The notes: generated by a model from the letters alone, not told the origin. Shown: positions 27,601-37,985, counted from the stretch's first letter. The stretch is 64,000 nt of DNA from Colius striatus (GCF_028858725.1 NC_084762.1:34005298-34069297); one strand, 5' to 3'. Numbers and translations: made by a program.

Positions 27601-30600
27601 TGTAGTACTATGACACAAGATCATGACTGCCTTTCAAATTTGCTCAATTCACAGCTCAGTGCAGCCTGTCTGGCTGTTCAGAGGCTAAGCAAATGTAAAC
27701 TCCACTCTTAAGAAAGGATACTGTTGCCTTGTCCAGAAAGAGTGAACAGTGGATGTGCACATCCCGTGTGATACCCTGGATGTAGCATGTCCAGCCCTCA
27801 AATAATTCACTGACTTATGTGTTCCTTTATACCATGATTTTGTAAAGCATGAACTGGAGCAACAATTTGCAAAAAGTTGCATAATGTAGAAGGAAACCTT
27901 TCTGTAAGGTTTGACACCTCTGAGCTGAGAAATACAGCTGGGCTGCACATGCAGCAGCTACAGCTCGTGTTCTCACTTCATATGGGCATTTGAAACCACC
28001 ACATGGCAAACTGAACATCCCTCATATCCCAAAACTTCCTTGGCCATACCCACATTCAGCAGTAATCAGGTCATTATAACAATTTACAGCTGCTCTCAAA
28101 TTGCCAACAATCATTGACAGAGTTGTAGAGGTATACTAGGATGTCACAGATAGGTAAGCAAAAAGAAAATGAGATATCTTTAGCTTAGGCTTGTTAAGCT
28201 AAAGTCTACCTTGCATCCACTTTGACATCACATTTTCCTATCTGTTTAGATGTGACTGGTATTTCCTTAATTTGCTGCTAGTAATAAGAGGGGGAAAAAA
28301 AATCTATAGGTGGATGGATAGGGATACTGTATCTAGTGGAGTCCTTCAGGGGTCAGTGCTGGGACTGGTACTGTTCAATATACTCATTAATGACCTTGAT
28401 GAGGGAACAGAGGGCACTGTCAGCAAGTTTGCTGATCATACTAAACTGGGAGGAATGGCTGACACACCAGAAGGCTGTGCTGCCGTTCAATGAGACCTGG
28501 ACAGGCTGGAGAGTTGGGTGGGGAGAAATCTAATGAAATTCAACAAGGGCAAGTGTAGAGTCTTGCGTCTGGGAAAGTATAACCCCATGCACCTGTACAG
28601 CTTGGGGAATGAACACTTAGAGAGCAGTGTAGGGGAAAGGGACCTGGGGATCCTGGTAGACATCAGGATGAGCATGAGCCAGAAAAGTACCCTCATGGCC
28701 AAGAAGGCCAATGGCATCCTGGGGTGTATTAAAAGGGCTGTGGGCAGTAGGTTAAGAGAGGTTCTCCTCCCCCTCTACTCTGCCCTCGTGAGACCACATC
28801 TGGAATATTATGTCCAGTTCTGAGCCCCTCAGTTCAAGAAGGACAGAGAGCTGCTGGAGAGAGTCCAGCACAGGGCCACAAAGATGATGAAGGGAATGGA
28901 GCATCTCCTTTATGGTGAAAGGCTGAGAGAGCTGGAGCTCTTTAAGAGGAGACTGAGGGGTGACATCATTAATGTTTACAAATACGTAAGGGGTGGGTGT
29001 CAGGAGGATGGAGCCAGGCTGTTCTCAGTGATGGCCAATGATAAGACAAGGAGCAATGGGTACCAGCTGGAACATAAGAGGTTCCTAAGAAAAATAAGAG
29101 ATGTCAACTCCTTTTGTCTTTCTAGTTGGGCACATGCTGCATAGCAAAAACATTAATCCTGTTATCAGAATACATTCTTTACGTAGTTCTGAGCAGCTAA
29201 CCTGAAAGGCAGGATTTGTCCTTCACTGATGGTGACAACCAAAGGCAATGTATGACCCGTAGCTAAGGAAACCAGCCCCTGCAATTTGCCGCCCGACTTC
29301 GGGTAGAACTGAGATGTGAAGAGTGAGAGAGGGGAAATGCTACCAAAAGTAGGAAGAGAAACCAGGGGAGAAACTCAGAAGCACTTGAGATCCAGGGCTT
29401 GACTCCTGTTTGGCTTCTAGTCATTTTCAGCAATGCAGAGATACATTTTATCCCCAAGCACTATTTAAAATTAATGACAGTATATTTGTTAAAAATTGGC
29501 CTTATAAAGAAACCTCCCATATTAACAAAAGTAATCAGCACTCGCTTGAATAAATCATCACTGTCATCCTCTCCCTTGCCCTGACAGACTGTTTGCATTT
29601 TTTGCTTTCTATTTAACAGTAGTAAATTACTTTTTGTCTATGCTTCCAAACAGCCCCTTCAGCTGGTGCCAACTGGAGTCTCACCGTGACAGCAGTTGGT
29701 GGAGTGAAAACCACGTAATCCAACTTCTCAGGTGATTGCACTAGTCATACCTGCTTAAATGACACTCTGTTGCCAAGAGAAAAGCTCTTTATCTCACAGA
29801 TTGTTAAGGAAGCTAGCAATCAGAGAACAGCAAATATAAATCATGCCTCAGCAAAACAACCTTTTTGCTTGGATTTTGTGCATGAATAGTGCAGCTTAAT
29901 ACTTACTTCTGGTCCCAGTTTCTCCAGGAGATGATGAAAAAAGTTGTCAAGCTCCTTTCCTTCTATGTAACCGTTGTCTAAGTAAAAGCCAAATATATTA
30001 ATGGTCAGGTGGCACTGCCTGAGCTCTTGCAACCCTGTCAGGAGCTACCTGCAGGGAGTGGGAGGCTGTGTGGTGGGGGGTCTCAGCTGGGGGCCCCACC
30101 TGCCCACTAAGGGGGGGTTTCCTATTCAACTCCATCAGTTCATGTCTACATGGGTGCTGTACACAGTGTTGTGGAGCTCTCTCAGTTTTCCTTACAGAAA
30201 ACTTTTCAGAAAAAAACCCTATGAACTGGGACTGCAAGAGGGAAGAGCAGAAATACTGAGGAGGTTGCACCTCCAAAGATGGGTAACAAAGTTGGTGAAA
30301 GGTCTGGAGCACAAATCTGATGAGGAGTGGCTGAGGGAGTTGAGAGTGTTTAATCTGGAGGAGGCTGAAAGGAGACCTAATCACTCTCTATAACTAGATA
30401 GGTTGTAGTGAGGTAGGGAGTCAGTCTCTTCTCCCCAGCAAGGAATGAAGGGGCAAGAGGAAATGGGCTCATGTTCCACATAGGGAGATTTAGATAGGAG
30501 ATCTGAAAGGGTTGTTAGACACTGTCACAGGCTGCCCAGGGAGGTGGTAGAATCACCATTCCTGGAGGTATTTCACAGCTGTGTAGATATGATGCTGAGG

Positions 30601-31131
30601 GATGTAGTTTAGTGGTGGGCTCGAGAGTGTGAGGTTAGTGGTTGGACTTGATGATTTTAAAGGTCTTTTCCAACCAAAACGATTCTATCAAAAGGCAAAA
30701 ATTTTGGCACAAGAAAGGAGGCTTTTGAGACCCGATCACAGGGCATGAGGAGGAGGAAGAGGAAGGAGGACTCTATGGGGGCAAACTCAGACCCCTTCAC
30801 AGGCATAGACACCCGGGCACATCGATGGGCACCCGCACGGACGGTCGCCTCCTGCTTCACGTGGCACACACCTGCGTGAGCAACTCCTTATGCACCACGC
30901 TCCTGGACGGCCACCACCGCACATGCCACCCACCCTGCCGGGGCACCCTCTAAGCGGCACCCCGCCATGCGCGCACCCCTCCGCCCCGCAGCCACCCTCG
31001 CGTGGGTCACCCCCCTCGCGTGTCTGCGCCCCCCCGCCTCCCCTCCGTCCCCACTTGCCGTCGGCGTCGAAGAGGCGCCAGGCGCCGAGGAAGGCGGCGG
31101 CGTCCAGGCGGCGCAGGCCGCCGCTCTCCAT
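12656..31131 (-). CDS. SCGN: Secretagogin, complete gene (11 coding exons)
   Basis: Secretagogin is a cytosolic six-EF-hand Ca2+ sensor of the calbindin/calretinin family, found in neuroendocrine cells and neurons, where it links Ca2+ to vesicle exocytosis. I assembled 11 coding exons on the minus strand; all phases agree and give 274 residues plus stop, close to the human protein (276 as I recall). The six 12-residue loops begin at residues 22, 69, 116, 160, 208 and 252. All have Asp at position 1 and Gly at position 6. Five end in Glu and loop 4 ends in Asp, as in mammals. The C-terminus GLKMNP matches the mammalian GLKINP ending. Exons are small (46–129 nt) and spread over 18 kb. Intron 1 uses a GC donor, and exon 3 has a tandem acceptor. 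The span given runs from the start codon to the likely poly(A) signal; the transcription start is not located. The upstream neighbour is CARMIL1, as in mammals. Confidence 0.97.
13143..13271 (-). CDS. SCGN: SCGN last coding exon (residues 233–274 and stop)
   Basis: Encodes [19 protein letters not shown] then EF-hand 6, [12 protein letters not shown] (residues 252–263), and the C-terminus [11 protein letters not shown] with a TAA stop at 13145–13143. Acceptor TGCCTGCAG. The sequence is almost identical to the mammalian C-terminus. Confidence 0.98.
   Translation of the reverse strand, partial: PSISGVDLDKFRQILLNHCDVNKDGKIQKSELALCLGLKMNP
14632..14700 (-). CDS. SCGN: SCGN coding exon 10 (residues 210–232)
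   Basis: Encodes [20 protein letters not shown] then LVK, completing EF-hand 5 (loop residues 208–219, [12 protein letters not shown]). Acceptor CCTTTCAG, donor AAG|GTACCT, 69 nt, phase 0. Confidence 0.96.
14806..15055 (-). mobile_element. CR1 LINE 3' fragment in SCGN intron 9
   Basis: Begins with the reverse tail TAGAATCATAGAAT, then GTTGGAAGGAACATTAAAGA, GGTTGCTCAAAGCCCCGTCC and GGTAAAGAACTTCTTCCTCA. It lies just upstream of exon 10, in the same orientation as the gene. The 5' boundary is vague because of divergence. Confidence 0.88.
15551..15610 (-). CDS. SCGN: SCGN coding exon 9 (residues 190–209)
   Basis: Encodes [20 protein letters not shown], the entering helix and first two loop positions of EF-hand 5. 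The acceptor is GCATACAG|GCTTGCAG; the later GCTTGCAG is rejected because it would drop the conserved ACS and shift the frame. Donor GTG|GTAAGT. Only 118 nt separate it from exon 8. Confidence 0.96.
15729..15774 (-). CDS. SCGN: SCGN coding exon 8 (residues 174–189)
   Basis: A 46-nt exon encoding the end of Arg174 and [15 protein letters not shown], identical to what I recall of mammalian secretagogin. Acceptor CTCCATTCAG, donor GAC|GTAAGT, phase 2 to 0. Confidence 0.96.
16937..16992 (-). CDS. SCGN: SCGN coding exon 7 (residues 156–173, phase 2 end)
   Basis: Encodes [18 protein letters not shown] plus the first two bases of Arg174: EF-hand 4, loop residues 160–171. Position 12 of the loop is Asp instead of the usual Glu, as in mammalian secretagogin. 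Acceptor GATTTTTAG, donor AAG|GTAGGC, 56 nt. Confidence 0.96.
16993..23761. other. SCGN intron 6 (6.8 kb)
   Basis: Largest SCGN intron, between exon 6 and exon 7. It contains one short CR1 tail at 18008–18100 and an unexplained 234-codon antisense open frame at 17106–17810. No further exon fits, because exons 6 and 7 join in phase and match the mammalian protein across the junction. Confidence 0.85.
18008..18100 (-). mobile_element. CR1 LINE tail fragment in SCGN intron 6
   Basis: CAGAATCACAGCATCTTACG, GGTTGGAAGGGACTTCGATA and CTAGTCCAACTCCCCTGCCA are a reverse CR1 3' end; about 90 bp, 5' truncated. Confidence 0.85.
23762..23839 (-). CDS. SCGN: SCGN coding exon 6 (residues 130–155)
   Basis: Encodes [20 protein letters not shown] then EYTDTM, the exiting helix of EF-hand 3 and the linker to EF-hand 4. 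Acceptor TTATTACAG, donor ATG|GTAAGG, 78 nt, phase 0. Confidence 0.96.
24735..24791 (-). CDS. SCGN: SCGN coding exon 5 (residues 111–129)
   Basis: Encodes [21 protein letters not shown]-hand 3, with loop residues 116–127 nearly identical to the mammalian protein. Acceptor CCATTCAG, donor GTAAGT, 57 nt, phase 0. Confidence 0.97.
25741..25830 (-). CDS. SCGN: SCGN coding exon 4 (residues 81–110)
   Basis: Encodes [18 protein letters not shown] then [12 protein letters not shown], the helical linker between EF-hands 2 and 3. [10 protein letters not shown] is a hallmark stretch of secretagogin. The acceptor TTTCTTTACAG is good; the donor CGG|GTCTGT is weak but is the only one that keeps phase 0 into exon 5. 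Confidence 0.95.
26065..26335 (-). mobile_element. CR1 LINE 3' fragment in SCGN intron 3
   Basis: Reverse CR1: CACAGAATCATAGAATGGCT, TTAAAGGTCATCTAGTCCAA, GGGTTGCTCAAAGCCCCGTC and CTTTTAGTTTAAAGCCATTA. It ends 60 bases before exon 3 on the plus-strand map, so on the gene strand it starts just past the exon 3 donor. Confidence 0.9.
26397..26492 (-). CDS. SCGN: SCGN coding exon 3 (residues 49–80)
   Basis: Encodes (Q)[19 protein letters not shown] followed by [14 protein letters not shown]-hand 2, whose loop is residues 69–80. The acceptor is tandem, CCCCACAGCAG: using the first AG starts the exon at 26492 and adds Gln49, while the second starts it at 26489. The 31-codon form aligns with the human linker without a gap. 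The donor is GAG|GTGTCT, weaker than its neighbours. Phase 0 at both ends. Confidence 0.93.
28300..29097 (+). mobile_element. CR1 LINE fragment with reverse-transcriptase remnant, in SCGN intron 2
   Basis: About 800 bp of CR1 ORF2, antisense to SCGN. The frame at 28272–28493 shows an RT-domain signature ([20 protein letters not shown]) and the frame at 28518–28823 continues with thumb-region sequence ([20 protein letters not shown], then [20 protein letters not shown]). A stop and frame change near 28,490 break the ORF. Unusually for CR1, the 3' end is missing: similarity stops at about 29,097, before the usual final 250 bases and 8-base tail. Confidence 0.92.
29907..29977 (-). CDS. SCGN: SCGN coding exon 2 (residues 25–48)
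   Basis: Acceptor TTTTACTTAG, then D(split)[23 protein letters not shown], ending at a strong GTAAGT donor; 71 nt, phase 1 to 0. With exon 1 it completes EF-hand 1, loop [12 protein letters not shown] (residues 22–33), which has oxygen ligands at positions 1, 3, 5 and 12. Confidence 0.95.
30235..30692 (+). mobile_element. CR1 LINE 3' fragment in SCGN intron 1
   Basis: From GAGGAGGTTGCACCTCCAAA through GGTTGTAGTGAGGTAGGGAG and GGACTTGATGATTTTAAAGG to AAAACGATTCTATC. It ends about 370 bases from SCGN exon 1, antisense to the gene, at the edge of the CpG island. Confidence 0.92.
31059..31131 (-). CDS. SCGN: SCGN coding exon 1 (residues 1–24, phase 1 end)
   Basis: Encodes [18 protein letters not shown] and on to FDAD, the entering helix and first loop residues of EF-hand 1. 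The start codon at 31131–31129 has an excellent context (CACC before ATG, G after). The reading frame stays open upstream, but only because the island is GC-rich; the match to mammalian secretagogin (RLDAA, RFDAD) begins just after this Met. The exon must end after the first G of an Asp codon to join exon 2 in frame. That makes the donor GCAAGT rather than GT. The nearest GT, 4 bases later, shifts the frame. Confidence 0.9.
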
Positions 31132-31474
31132 GGTGCTGCTGCCGTTGCCGCGGCTTCCGCGCCGCCTCTGCCCGCCGCCCGCCGCCCGCGTGGCCTTTGA
31201 GGGCGGCGGCCCCTCCCTGGGGGCGGCCCGGCGCGGGGCAGGGGCCCCCAGGCGCTCGGGGCTGCCCCGCGGGGCCCGCCCCACCCGGCGCCCGCCCCAC
31301 CGGCGCTGCCGCCGCACAGGGAGCCGCCCGGCTGCCCGCGGCCCTCCCATCCAGGGTGGCTGGTGGGCGCGTGTGTGTGTGGGTCTGCCCGCGGGCCTCC
31401 CGCCGCGGCTGGGGGCGTGTGGTGGCGTGTACTCGGCATGGGTTTTGTCAGGACGGGTCTCCTCCCTCCCGGGC

Positions 31475-31514
31475 AGGTTTGGAGTAACCAGGTTCCAGGT
31501 AGGTTTGGAGTAAC
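31475..31514. repeat. Short direct repeat at the CpG-island edge
   Basis: AGGTTTGGAGTAAC at 31475–31488 and again at 31501–31514, offset 26 bases, upstream of SCGN. Confidence 0.8.
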
Positions 31515-32216
31515 AGTCCTGCCTGCTGTCACTGCCGCCACCGCCGTCTCGACGGAGCCGCGCAACACTCGCACGACTTTTAAACGTGTAAAGGTTCGAA
31601 ACTCTTCCCCACGAAGTCTGAAGCGCTTGCGAGAAACGTGAGGCTTCAGAGAACACTTGGTGTTTAGGAAAGGTAAAACTCATAGCCCTCCTCTTCAGGT
31701 TATGAAGAGGAAGCAGTGGCAGGCGGGGACCTCTGACCTGGTCCTTCCCAGCCTCAGGAGGATTGCCCTCACAGGAATGAAGAGCCACAGAATGAAGACG
31801 GATGGACGTCTGCACTCTCTTCTTCCTGTAATACTAATCAAACGAAGAAACCTGGGAGTTAGAGATCTTGGTGCTGACAAAGGCTGGTATTTATATTCCT
31901 GATGGCCATATTTGGGATTACATGTGATCTCGATGCCTCCTGCATATTTATCAATAGTGATTTCATGTACCCGATACTGAGCTCTGTGTCTGTGTATGTT
32001 CTCCAAGAATCATTTATAACAGCTTTTGTTATTATCTCCTCTGAGATCACTTATAGAGAGGGATTTTTTTTCCCCAGGTTGTTGTTGGTTTGATATATAT
32101 TTTTCCATTTCATGCAGGTACTGATTGCTTTAGAGAGAGTCAGGAATAGCACAAGAAAAGGCTTTTAAAAAGTATTTAAAGTTTACCCTGAGCGGGCTCC
32201 TATTTGATATGAGAAG

Positions 32217-32237
32217 AACAAACAAACAAACAAACAA
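32217..32237. repeat. AAAC microsatellite
   Basis: Five copies of AACA/AAAC, about 1.1 kb upstream of the SCGN start codon. Confidence 0.85.
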
Positions 32238-35200
32238 CTAAAAGTTGCATTTTAATCAGCAAATAGCAGGCTTGCAAATTACTCTTTCAGAGAGATCACA
32301 ACAGCGGTGCCCAGTGTTTCCAGTGTCCAAAGTAAAAAGTGCTTTCCAGCAACAGCCTTCAAGCGACTCAATACAGGACTTCTCTGACTAGTGGCCTGGC
32401 ATCACCTTCAGGCTCCAGAAGAACGATGTCAGGGCATGGACACAATGCCAAGGCTACGAGCAACCCTCAGGTTTCATGAGTGTGCTCAGATAGGAGACCC
32501 CAGCATGGGAGATGAGTGTATGCTCAATAGGTACCAACACATGGGGAAGTCAAATTTTTTAGAGGGTAACTAACTACACACATTCCTTGCTGGTATGATC
32601 AGCTGCATCACAGCTTTCTCTTTGACCTAGTAATGCCCCACTACTAAAAGGCATTTCTGGCTCTGGGGTGACAGCTCCCCATGGAACCCCTCCTACAGCC
32701 TCTTCTTCCCAGCACTTCCCACTCAGCAGCGGTAGCCTCATGTGCTGCATGGGAGCTGCTGATGACATCTCTCACTGCTCCATGGCACAGTGGGGCATGA
32801 AGGCCACTTTTTGGCCCCATCTCTCTTCCCATGACCCAGAGTCCATCTGTCTCAGACATGAATCGTTCTGATCCAGGAGTTCAGCAAACAGTTGCCTGTC
32901 AGCTTCTAGCAAGCTTTGTAACCTGGCTTTGTAAAGCATCACCATGGCCGACACCAACAAGGGTCCTTGGTAGTATGATCATGGCAACTAGTTTCTGACT
33001 AAAACTGCTCTTAACTAACTCAAGAGGAAATACTACTTATGTTTTGAAATACTTGCAAGGGGAAGCACCCTGTTGTTCAACAGGGACACAGACAGAGAGG
33101 TTTTTGTGGGAACTAACAGAAAACTCAAGGCATTGAGAAGAGCTTTTCACATCTGGTTTGTGCTCCATACCCTCACAGGACGAAGAGCAGGCAAGAAGCA
33201 TCACCTTATTTAAATTGCCAATATTTATTCAGGATCTCACACAACCTCATTAAAACCAGGTCCAAGTTGAAGGTTGCAAAGGACCTTAAAGCTTAATGGG
33301 CTCTCATTAAAACTCATCGTTACCTGTGCATGAGGGTATGATGTCCATCCATGTCCTCCCATGAACTAGCAGTGTTTGCTGCCTGCCCTGACAGAAAGGG
33401 GCTTTGCTTTCACACAGCAGCAGAGCATGCTTGCAAAAGGGAAAAAAGAAAAAGAGCAGAGATTACAGCCTCTTCTATTTGCACCAGCTATGCCTTGGCT
33501 TCTCCCTAAAACCCTCTACTGACATACTCCATAGGTATAGGGACAACCCAATAGTCACAGAGCTTAATGTCTCTGTCCCACCACATAGTGCACAAAATGG
33601 ATTTAGGAGTTCTTAGGGGTGGAATTGCAGAAATTTAGCCCCAAGTGACTGGAATCAGATAAGATGAGAGAAGCTCCAGCCTGTGGTGAGGATCTGGCCA
33701 CTGCGCTGCATGGCTAAGCTGGGATTTAGCTACTCTATTTGCTTTAGGTCACTCAGTAAACCATGAATGAAAAAGAACCCTGACCCAGACTAAAGCAATT
33801 TTTACTGTTTTATCAGGGCTTTCTGCAGGGTAACATAAACTTGAAGAGTGTATAGAACTGTGGGTTTGTTGTTATTATTATTAAAGCAACAAATGGGAGA
33901 TAGCTGCTGTGTGTGCAGCTCACGCCGCACCAAACCCAGAGACCACCCTGCACTGACTTGTTTGTTTAAAGGAGTTAATAAGAATTAAACATAGGCATTA
34001 TTTTTAAAAAATAGGGAATGCTTTTGGTTAAGGACTTCTCCTTTAGCTTTGGCTTTGCACTGTGCAGTAATGATTGAGATGGGAGATCTCAAATCTGTGT
34101 TTTGAAAAACTGAAAATGAGGAAATAAAAGGCAATTGAGTCCTTTTGCTTCAGAGGATTGTAGAGTTTTAAAGATACAGAGTTGAAAACCACACCACTCT
34201 TTTTTTTTCTTCTGTTTAGAAATGGCTTTAATATAATAATACTTGACAGGATGATTTTTTCTATTAAGGCTTTCTGATGGCAGATCATTAGTTCAATATT
34301 TCTTTATTGGTTTATTTTGAGATTATGACAATTATTAAAGAATAAAAAATGTCCTTTTTTTTTTTTTTAATGTGAATCTGGATGTGTAAAACAGCTTTGA
34401 AAAAATATAAAGATACCTCTGTGATCTGGAAGGCTCCCTGACAAAAGCTTCTCTTACCCAGTACCCTTCATCCTTCCCAAAATCCTGCCTTAAGGAGTCT
34501 CACAAAGATGTTTCATCTGCAAAGATGATACACTTTGACTTGGGTGGCGTTTCGCTCTTAAATAAATGTGCTTCAGTTGGTGCCTTCATGCTGGAAGCAT
34601 TTGGATGAGGCAGCCTTGCTGTGTGTCAGGGAACCCTCCAGCTGAGATACCAGCTATGCCGTAGTATTTAGCTGGAGATGATAACAAGTGAAAAAGAATG
34701 GCCATTTTTCAAAGCAAGGAGCAGAATAAGGATGGGTGGGCAGGGGTGGGCACAATTGTGCTGCCGCTGGGCACGATGTGCTGCAGCCGGGCAAGCACTC
34801 TGCGAGCACCTCAGCAGAGGAAAATGCTGGAGAAGCAGATGAAACACAAACTGAAGGGGAAACAAAGTGGGAATAACAGAGTCAGTGAATCCCCACCTAC
34901 TATTTGCCTGGAAATCAAGCAATAAATAAAACTGTCTGCTGGAAAGAGTCTCTTCTTGTTTCCAATCCCTTCCTCAGATGGGTGCAAGCTGCTTATTAGT
35001 CACAGATCCCAAACCCAGCTTCCAAGGCAGATCCCCTCCTCCGTCCTCACTTCTCCCTCCCTTCCCCCTCCCCTTGCCCAGCAAACCCCACATCGCTGGG
35101 CTGGGCTGGATGCTGGCTCCATCCTTTCTGACTCTTTTCTGGAACAAGGTGTGTGTACAGAGGTGCATGCTGCTGCAAAGACAGTTTAGGTCCCAGCAGT

Positions 35201-37902
35201 GACAGATATGATGTGACATGAAGACAACTGTCCTTCAGAAGTTCCCATCCACATATTCCCACCAAGACCAGGTAGTTTTTCCAGATTTCTCTGTGTGGTC
35301 CCCAAAACTGAGACGCAGCAGTCCTCTGTTCTCTTCTCTGTTATGGACCAACAATGGGGATCCTTTGAGTATTATGGGGGAGCAGCTAACCCCTTTCCCA
35401 CTGTGGTGCTGCTGACAAGGAAGGTCAGGACTCAGGCCATTGGATTGGTTCTAAGAAGAGATTTGTAAAAGGAAAAGCTGAAATTTCTGCAGCCACATGG
35501 TGCTTGATGCTACCCAGCCAGGGCCTCCAGTCTCAGCTAATAACTGACTTTCATTATTTCATTGTTTTGCTAGAATTTCATGTTGTCTGAATAAGCTGGG
35601 AGCTGTGCAGCCTCCATGGGGCTTTCCTCTACCCACTGCTGGGTTTTATCCACCTAAGTAAATGAAAGGGAAGGGAAAGAGGCACCCCTGGAGTGATACT
35701 GAGCAGAGATTACAGAGTTAACTTTACTCCTCCATTCAGTGAAAGCAAATTGGATTTGTCAAGCTAGCAGACCCTCTCCTGCCTTCTCTGGCCAGTATCA
35801 ATCTAATTAAAATGCTTGTTCTCCCACGCAGCTTTTCTTCTCAATTCAACTTACTGGAAAAGCAGACAAAACAGGCTCAGAAGGGTCAGGGCCTGGGGTC
35901 AGCTGGCAGATTTCGTTGCAGATTGCCAAAGCAGAATCAGCACAGTGGCATCACAGTGAGGATCCCACCACAGGGCTTGGAAGGGCCATGACAGCATCCC
36001 TGTTTCCCCACACAGGCTTCTCAAATGAAGGCACTTGAAACTCACATCTAAAAAAGCCCCAGGACGGCTGATGCAGGAGTGTCAAAGGCAGGGTGGCTTT
36101 CATGTCAGGAAGAGATTACATATCAGCAGGAGCCTTTTCTTTAGTTTGCTATGGGACATGGCATAAGAACTTAAGTTTTATGATAGCACAGCTCTTGCAA
36201 AGACACCTCTAAAACATGCATTTTCCCCTTCACCTGATGTGCAGAGACTCATACTTTCTTTTTCTTTGAAAATCCTGGATTCAGCTTCTTGTTGCTGATC
36301 AGTACTGTTGCTCTTGCAGCAGTTGCTCTGCAGTACTTGGCACAAAGGGAATTTGCATGCCCAGAGCAGTGGCAGCCTCTGCCCCTGTCTCTCTGATACA
36401 GTGAGAGCAACCATGGGTGGGATATCTTGGGGAGGGGCAAGCTGACAGCCCAGGTATGGTGAGGAGAAGGAACTTGCTATAAGCCTATGGCTTGGGGCAG
36501 GGAAAGGACAGTGGTCCCAGTTCCCACCCAGGCAGATGCCTTGTCCCTGGCTGTGTGCTGATGGAGAACCTACAGCTCTGTCCCCAACACAGGGGAGGAC
36601 AGCATCACTTGTTTGTAAGGGATTTCATTTAAGCTGGCAGAGACCCATCAGCTTTTCCCTTCAAGCCTCACACAGGACGCAGGACCTCTGCACTGGCCTC
36701 TTTTCACCAGCTGGGATTTCCCTGCCCTCACTGTGTGTGACCCTGTAGACTGTGGGATGCCTGACATTCCTGAGGAGTGCTGAGATCCAGCCTTCCCGGG
36801 CTGCTTTCCAGGGACTTGCCATCAGCATGTACATCACTCGACTCATTTCACTGCCCTGCAGCTCACTGGAAGACCTCACTTTTGCATTTATTTGCCCTGT
36901 TCAGATGTCTGTTTCTTGGTCCCTGAATAGCCAAACCCTGTCCATTGGGGAGCTCCCATGTGCATCACATGTGGCTCCATGTCCTTTGCCAGGTGCCACT
37001 GGTTTTCAGCACAAAAACCTCTGCTGAAGCTGGCACCACTTAGCTCATCCTCTTTAGAGCCTCAGAAAGGCAATCTAGGAGATTTAGCCTTCAAACACTT
37101 CACAGAATAATCCCAAAGAAATAAATAACCAAAGCAAATGACTAAAACAAACCACTGCCTCCAAGATGGCATTGCCTTTGACATCTCATGGCCCTTCCAC
37201 CCTTGTTACAGCCTGGCCATGCACCAGGACAAGGAGCAGTGCCATAAGGACAGGCTTGCAGCCCCACTGCCTTTGGCTGAGGTGCTTCAGACAGTTCCCC
37301 ACCCATTTCTGTGTCTCAAGAGATCAGAATGAGGCATGGGAGGAAGCATAAGATGGTGGGAGTCCCACAGCCAGTTCCACTGAAGTCTTGATGCTACTAG
37401 CAAATCCTCAAGGCTGGAAAACTGCTCTTCAGAGCTGAGGAAATGTTTCACAAAGGAAATGTGCAATGATCAGAGCAACATTTTAAGCTGCTAGCTATCA
37501 ACAGTGTTAGCTGAAGTGATTTTCAGTCATGGCCTGAGGGCCAGAGAGCCCTGTCTGTTTGCTGAAGCTGGTTACTCTTAACAAAAAAATGAATATAGCC
37601 CTCTGGGAAGACACCCTGGGTGCTGCAGGGTCCTGGCCTGCCTGTGGTCATGATAGTGTGGGAAACATCAGCTGCTAATGAAGATGGAGAGTCATCTGCT
37701 GTGGTGCTGGAGAGGTGCTTGGGGTGGGAAGAGGCATGGGGGGCTGCAGGAGGATGGGCACAGGGATGAGGGGCAAAGCTGAGAAAGTACCTGGCAGATT
37801 TTCCTACAATCTCTCATACCCAGGATGGGGAGGGTGAGGCCAGCCCAGGGTAGCACATTCCTCTCTTTAGCAGTATACGAGTTAATGTTTATGCAAGTGA
37901 TT

Positions 37903-37985
37903 GAATCACAGAATCAACGAATGCTGGAGGGGACTTCTAAAGATCATGTAGTCCAATCCCTCTACTAAAGCAAGTCCACCTAGAT
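37903..37985 (-). mobile_element. CR1 LINE tail fragment
   Basis: TCACAGAATCAACGAATGCT, GGAGGGGACTTCTAAAGATC and GTAGTCCAATCCCTCTACTA form a reverse CR1 3' end, about 80 bp. Confidence 0.85.

Larger units (their letters stand above)
30800..31560. promoter_or_regulatory. CpG island and SCGN promoter region
   Basis: Base composition rises sharply to strongly GC- and CpG-rich, in contrast to the AT-rich flanks, and the island covers SCGN exon 1. On the gene strand two GC boxes (GGGGCGGG, Sp1-type) lie at 31275–31282 and 31291–31298, about 145–170 bases upstream of the start codon. I see no TATA box. Transcription probably starts within the stretch 31132–31400, but no start can be fixed. Long open frames in this block on both strands reflect the lack of AT-rich stop codons, not genes. 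Confidence 0.7.

Noticed and set aside
31053-31056. GT donor for SCGN exon 1 (CAA|GTGGGG)
   Set aside because: Joining here to the exon 2 acceptor shifts the frame and destroys EF-hand 1.
30787-31815. 342-codon minus-strand frame, plus several overlapping long frames on both strands
   Set aside because: It is the SCGN exon 1 frame extended in both directions through the CpG island, where stop codons are rare. Similarity to secretagogin begins at the Met at 31131 and ends at the GC donor.
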